52,192 bases of DNA from Myxococcaceae bacterium (lineage in GTDB: Bacteria > Myxococcota > Myxococcia > Myxococcales > Myxococcaceae), in assembly GCA_016793095.1 (NCBI GenBank), contig JAEUJQ010000028.1, forward strand, positions 1 to 52,192. The letters are read 5' to 3'. Shown one piece after another: positions 51,275 to 52,192 of the stretch. The stretch's first letter is position 1, and each line of letters opens with the position of its first letter. The position numbers were made by a program, and so were the translations under genes. The notes below the pieces were generated by a model that worked only from the letters and a program-made list of their open reading frames with translations, was not told the DNA's origin and made no database searches.

Positions 51275-52171
51275 TTACTTCTTCTTCGCAGGCTTCGCCG
51301 GGGCCCTGGCAGGCGCCTTCGCCGGGTTCGCCATCGCGACCGTCTTCAGGTTGGTCGGCAGCGACTCCCACTTGAGCAGCGAGTCGCTGACGGCGCCGAC
51401 GAAGGTGGCCTCCTCGTCATCGAGCGCCTTGAAGCCCACCACCGGGACCTGCGCGGCGAACGACTTGCCCTTGCTGTCCTTCGCGTCGAACGAGAGCACG
51501 CACTTCGTCGCCTCGGGGCAGTCGAGCTTCTTGAAGTTGTAGTTGTACTCACCCTCGCACCAGGTGTCGCCGCAGAGCTCGTTCAGCATCGAGAGCTGCT
51601 CGGCGTGGTCGCCACCGACGACGGGCGCCGCGCCGGCCTTCGCGACCGGCTCGCCAGCCGGAGCCGCCGCAGGGCCGCCAGAGATCTCCAGGTCGTACGA
51701 GAAGCCGCCCTTCACCATGTAGCCGTCGCCCGGCTTGACGGTGAGCTTGTAGGTGCCCGGCTCCACCTTCAGCTTCGCCACCGCGTTGCCACCGACGCCA
51801 CCCTCGGTGTCGGCCAGCACCTCGCCCTTCGCGTCCTCGATGATGAGCTCGGGGTCGAAGGCCACCTTCTTGGCCGGCGCGAAGACGGTGAGCTGGTACT
51901 CGCCGCCCTTCGTCACGTTCCAGGTGTACGTCTCACCGGACTCGCTCGAGACGTTGTCGCTGCACTTCACGCGGGTGTCGGTGAGGGCCGACTCGCAGAA
52001 CATCGACGGGCCCGAGGTGTCGATGGTGGGGCCGAAGATCATCGCGGGGATCGACAGCACCGCCGCGACGCCGCCGCCGATGAACGAGAACTTCTTCTTC
52101 TTCTGGATGCTGCCCAGCAGGCCCTCGCGGCCCTTCGAGCTGATCATCAGCGAGCGCCACGACGGCTTCAC
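51275..52171 (-). CDS. membrane-anchored protein with PPC-like domain (start may lie off the window)
   Basis: A 298-residue protein starting at a GTG (52171; GAGGG ten bases upstream). The frame is open to the window edge (52192), so the start could lie further out, and the ATG at 52147 is also possible. A cytoplasmic Lys cluster (IQKKKKFSF) is followed by one membrane helix (GGGVAAVLSIPAMIFGP). The outer part has a PPC-like beta domain of about 75 residues (YTWNVTKGGEYQLTVFAP, DPELIIEDAKGEVLADTEG, VEPGTYKLTVKPGDG), an Ala/Pro linker and a domain with Cys pairs (ELCGDTWCEGEYNYNF, LDCPEATKC). It ends in Pro-Ala-Lys repeats (KAPARAPAKPAKKK). No family is recognised for the last domain. Confidence 0.75.
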   Translation of the reverse strand: MKPSWRSLMISSKGREGLLGSIQKKKKFSFIGGGVAAVLSIPAMIFGPTIDTSGPSMFCESALTDTRVKCSDNVSSESGETYTWNVTKGGEYQLTVFAPAKKVAFDPELIIEDAKGEVLADTEGGVGGNAVAKLKVEPGTYKLTVKPGDGYMVKGGFSYDLEISGGPAAAPAGEPVAKAGAAPVVGGDHAEQLSMLNELCGDTWCEGEYNYNFKKLDCPEATKCVLSFDAKDSKGKSFAAQVPVVGFKALDDEEATFVGAVSDSLLKWESLPTNLKTVAMANPAKAPARAPAKPAKKK

Positions 52172-52192
52172 GAGCGACGCGCCCTCGAGCTT

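Overview
This window is high-GC DNA (about 70%, strong G/C bias at third codon positions, several GTG starts) that reads as a chromosome segment of a myxobacterium (Myxococcota). Markers for this are a DUF2378 gene (a family known only from Myxococcales), a protein ending in a MYXO-CTERM-type sorting tail, and many secreted lipoproteins with Asp-Ala-Gly or Gly-Gly-Ser linkers and Cys-rich modules. No tRNA, rRNA, CRISPR array, transposase or integrase was seen.

Layout. 1-3.5 kb: a cobalamin-dependent methionine synthase split into two genes (metH N-part, cut by the window edge, and metH C-part). 3.5-12.4 kb: a secreted unknown, a nitronate monooxygenase, an Hsp70 without lid, a DUF1826-like HxD...H protein, a small membrane protein, an M36-like zinc protease lipoprotein with a small lipoprotein, and an M20 amidohydrolase. 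12.4-13.0 kb: a gene-free stretch holding a three-copy, non-coding repeat with hairpins. 13.0-19.3 kb: an unknown protein, an aldo-keto reductase, a coupled ppk2-sirtuin pair and two lipoproteins.

19.3-39.5 kb is the most striking part: eleven minus-strand genes running without a clear terminator from 39493 down to 19336. It begins with an exported SpvB/RHS protein (TcB-TcC-like) whose C-terminal tail is Tyr-rich and repetitive. It continues with a small lipoprotein, a 1929-residue lipoprotein whose C-terminal third looks like the coiled-coil and TcB-binding end of a Tc-toxin A subunit, a Cys-rich lipoprotein, a membrane-anchored phage-tail-collar protein, a small secreted protein, an Ig-like lipoprotein, an O-antigen-ligase/TPR membrane protein and a protein with a NuiA-like (nuclease A inhibitor) C-terminus. 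The small lipoprotein, the TcA-like protein and the Cys-rich lipoprotein share one six-cysteine module. I infer a surface-anchored Tc-like/RHS assembly exported through Sec, which differs from known soluble Tc toxins.

39.7-52.2 kb: a TPR membrane protein, the DUF2378 protein, a thrombospondin-type-3 repeat protein with a MYXO-CTERM tail, a Pro/Gly-rich lipoprotein, an alpha/beta-hydrolase lipoprotein coupled to a small exported protein, a large carboxypeptidase-regulatory-domain lipoprotein ending at a strong terminator, a Gly-Ser-rich lipoprotein, a membrane-anchored pseudokinase and a membrane protein with a PPC-like domain at the right edge. Calls rest on motif recognition by eye; no database search was run.
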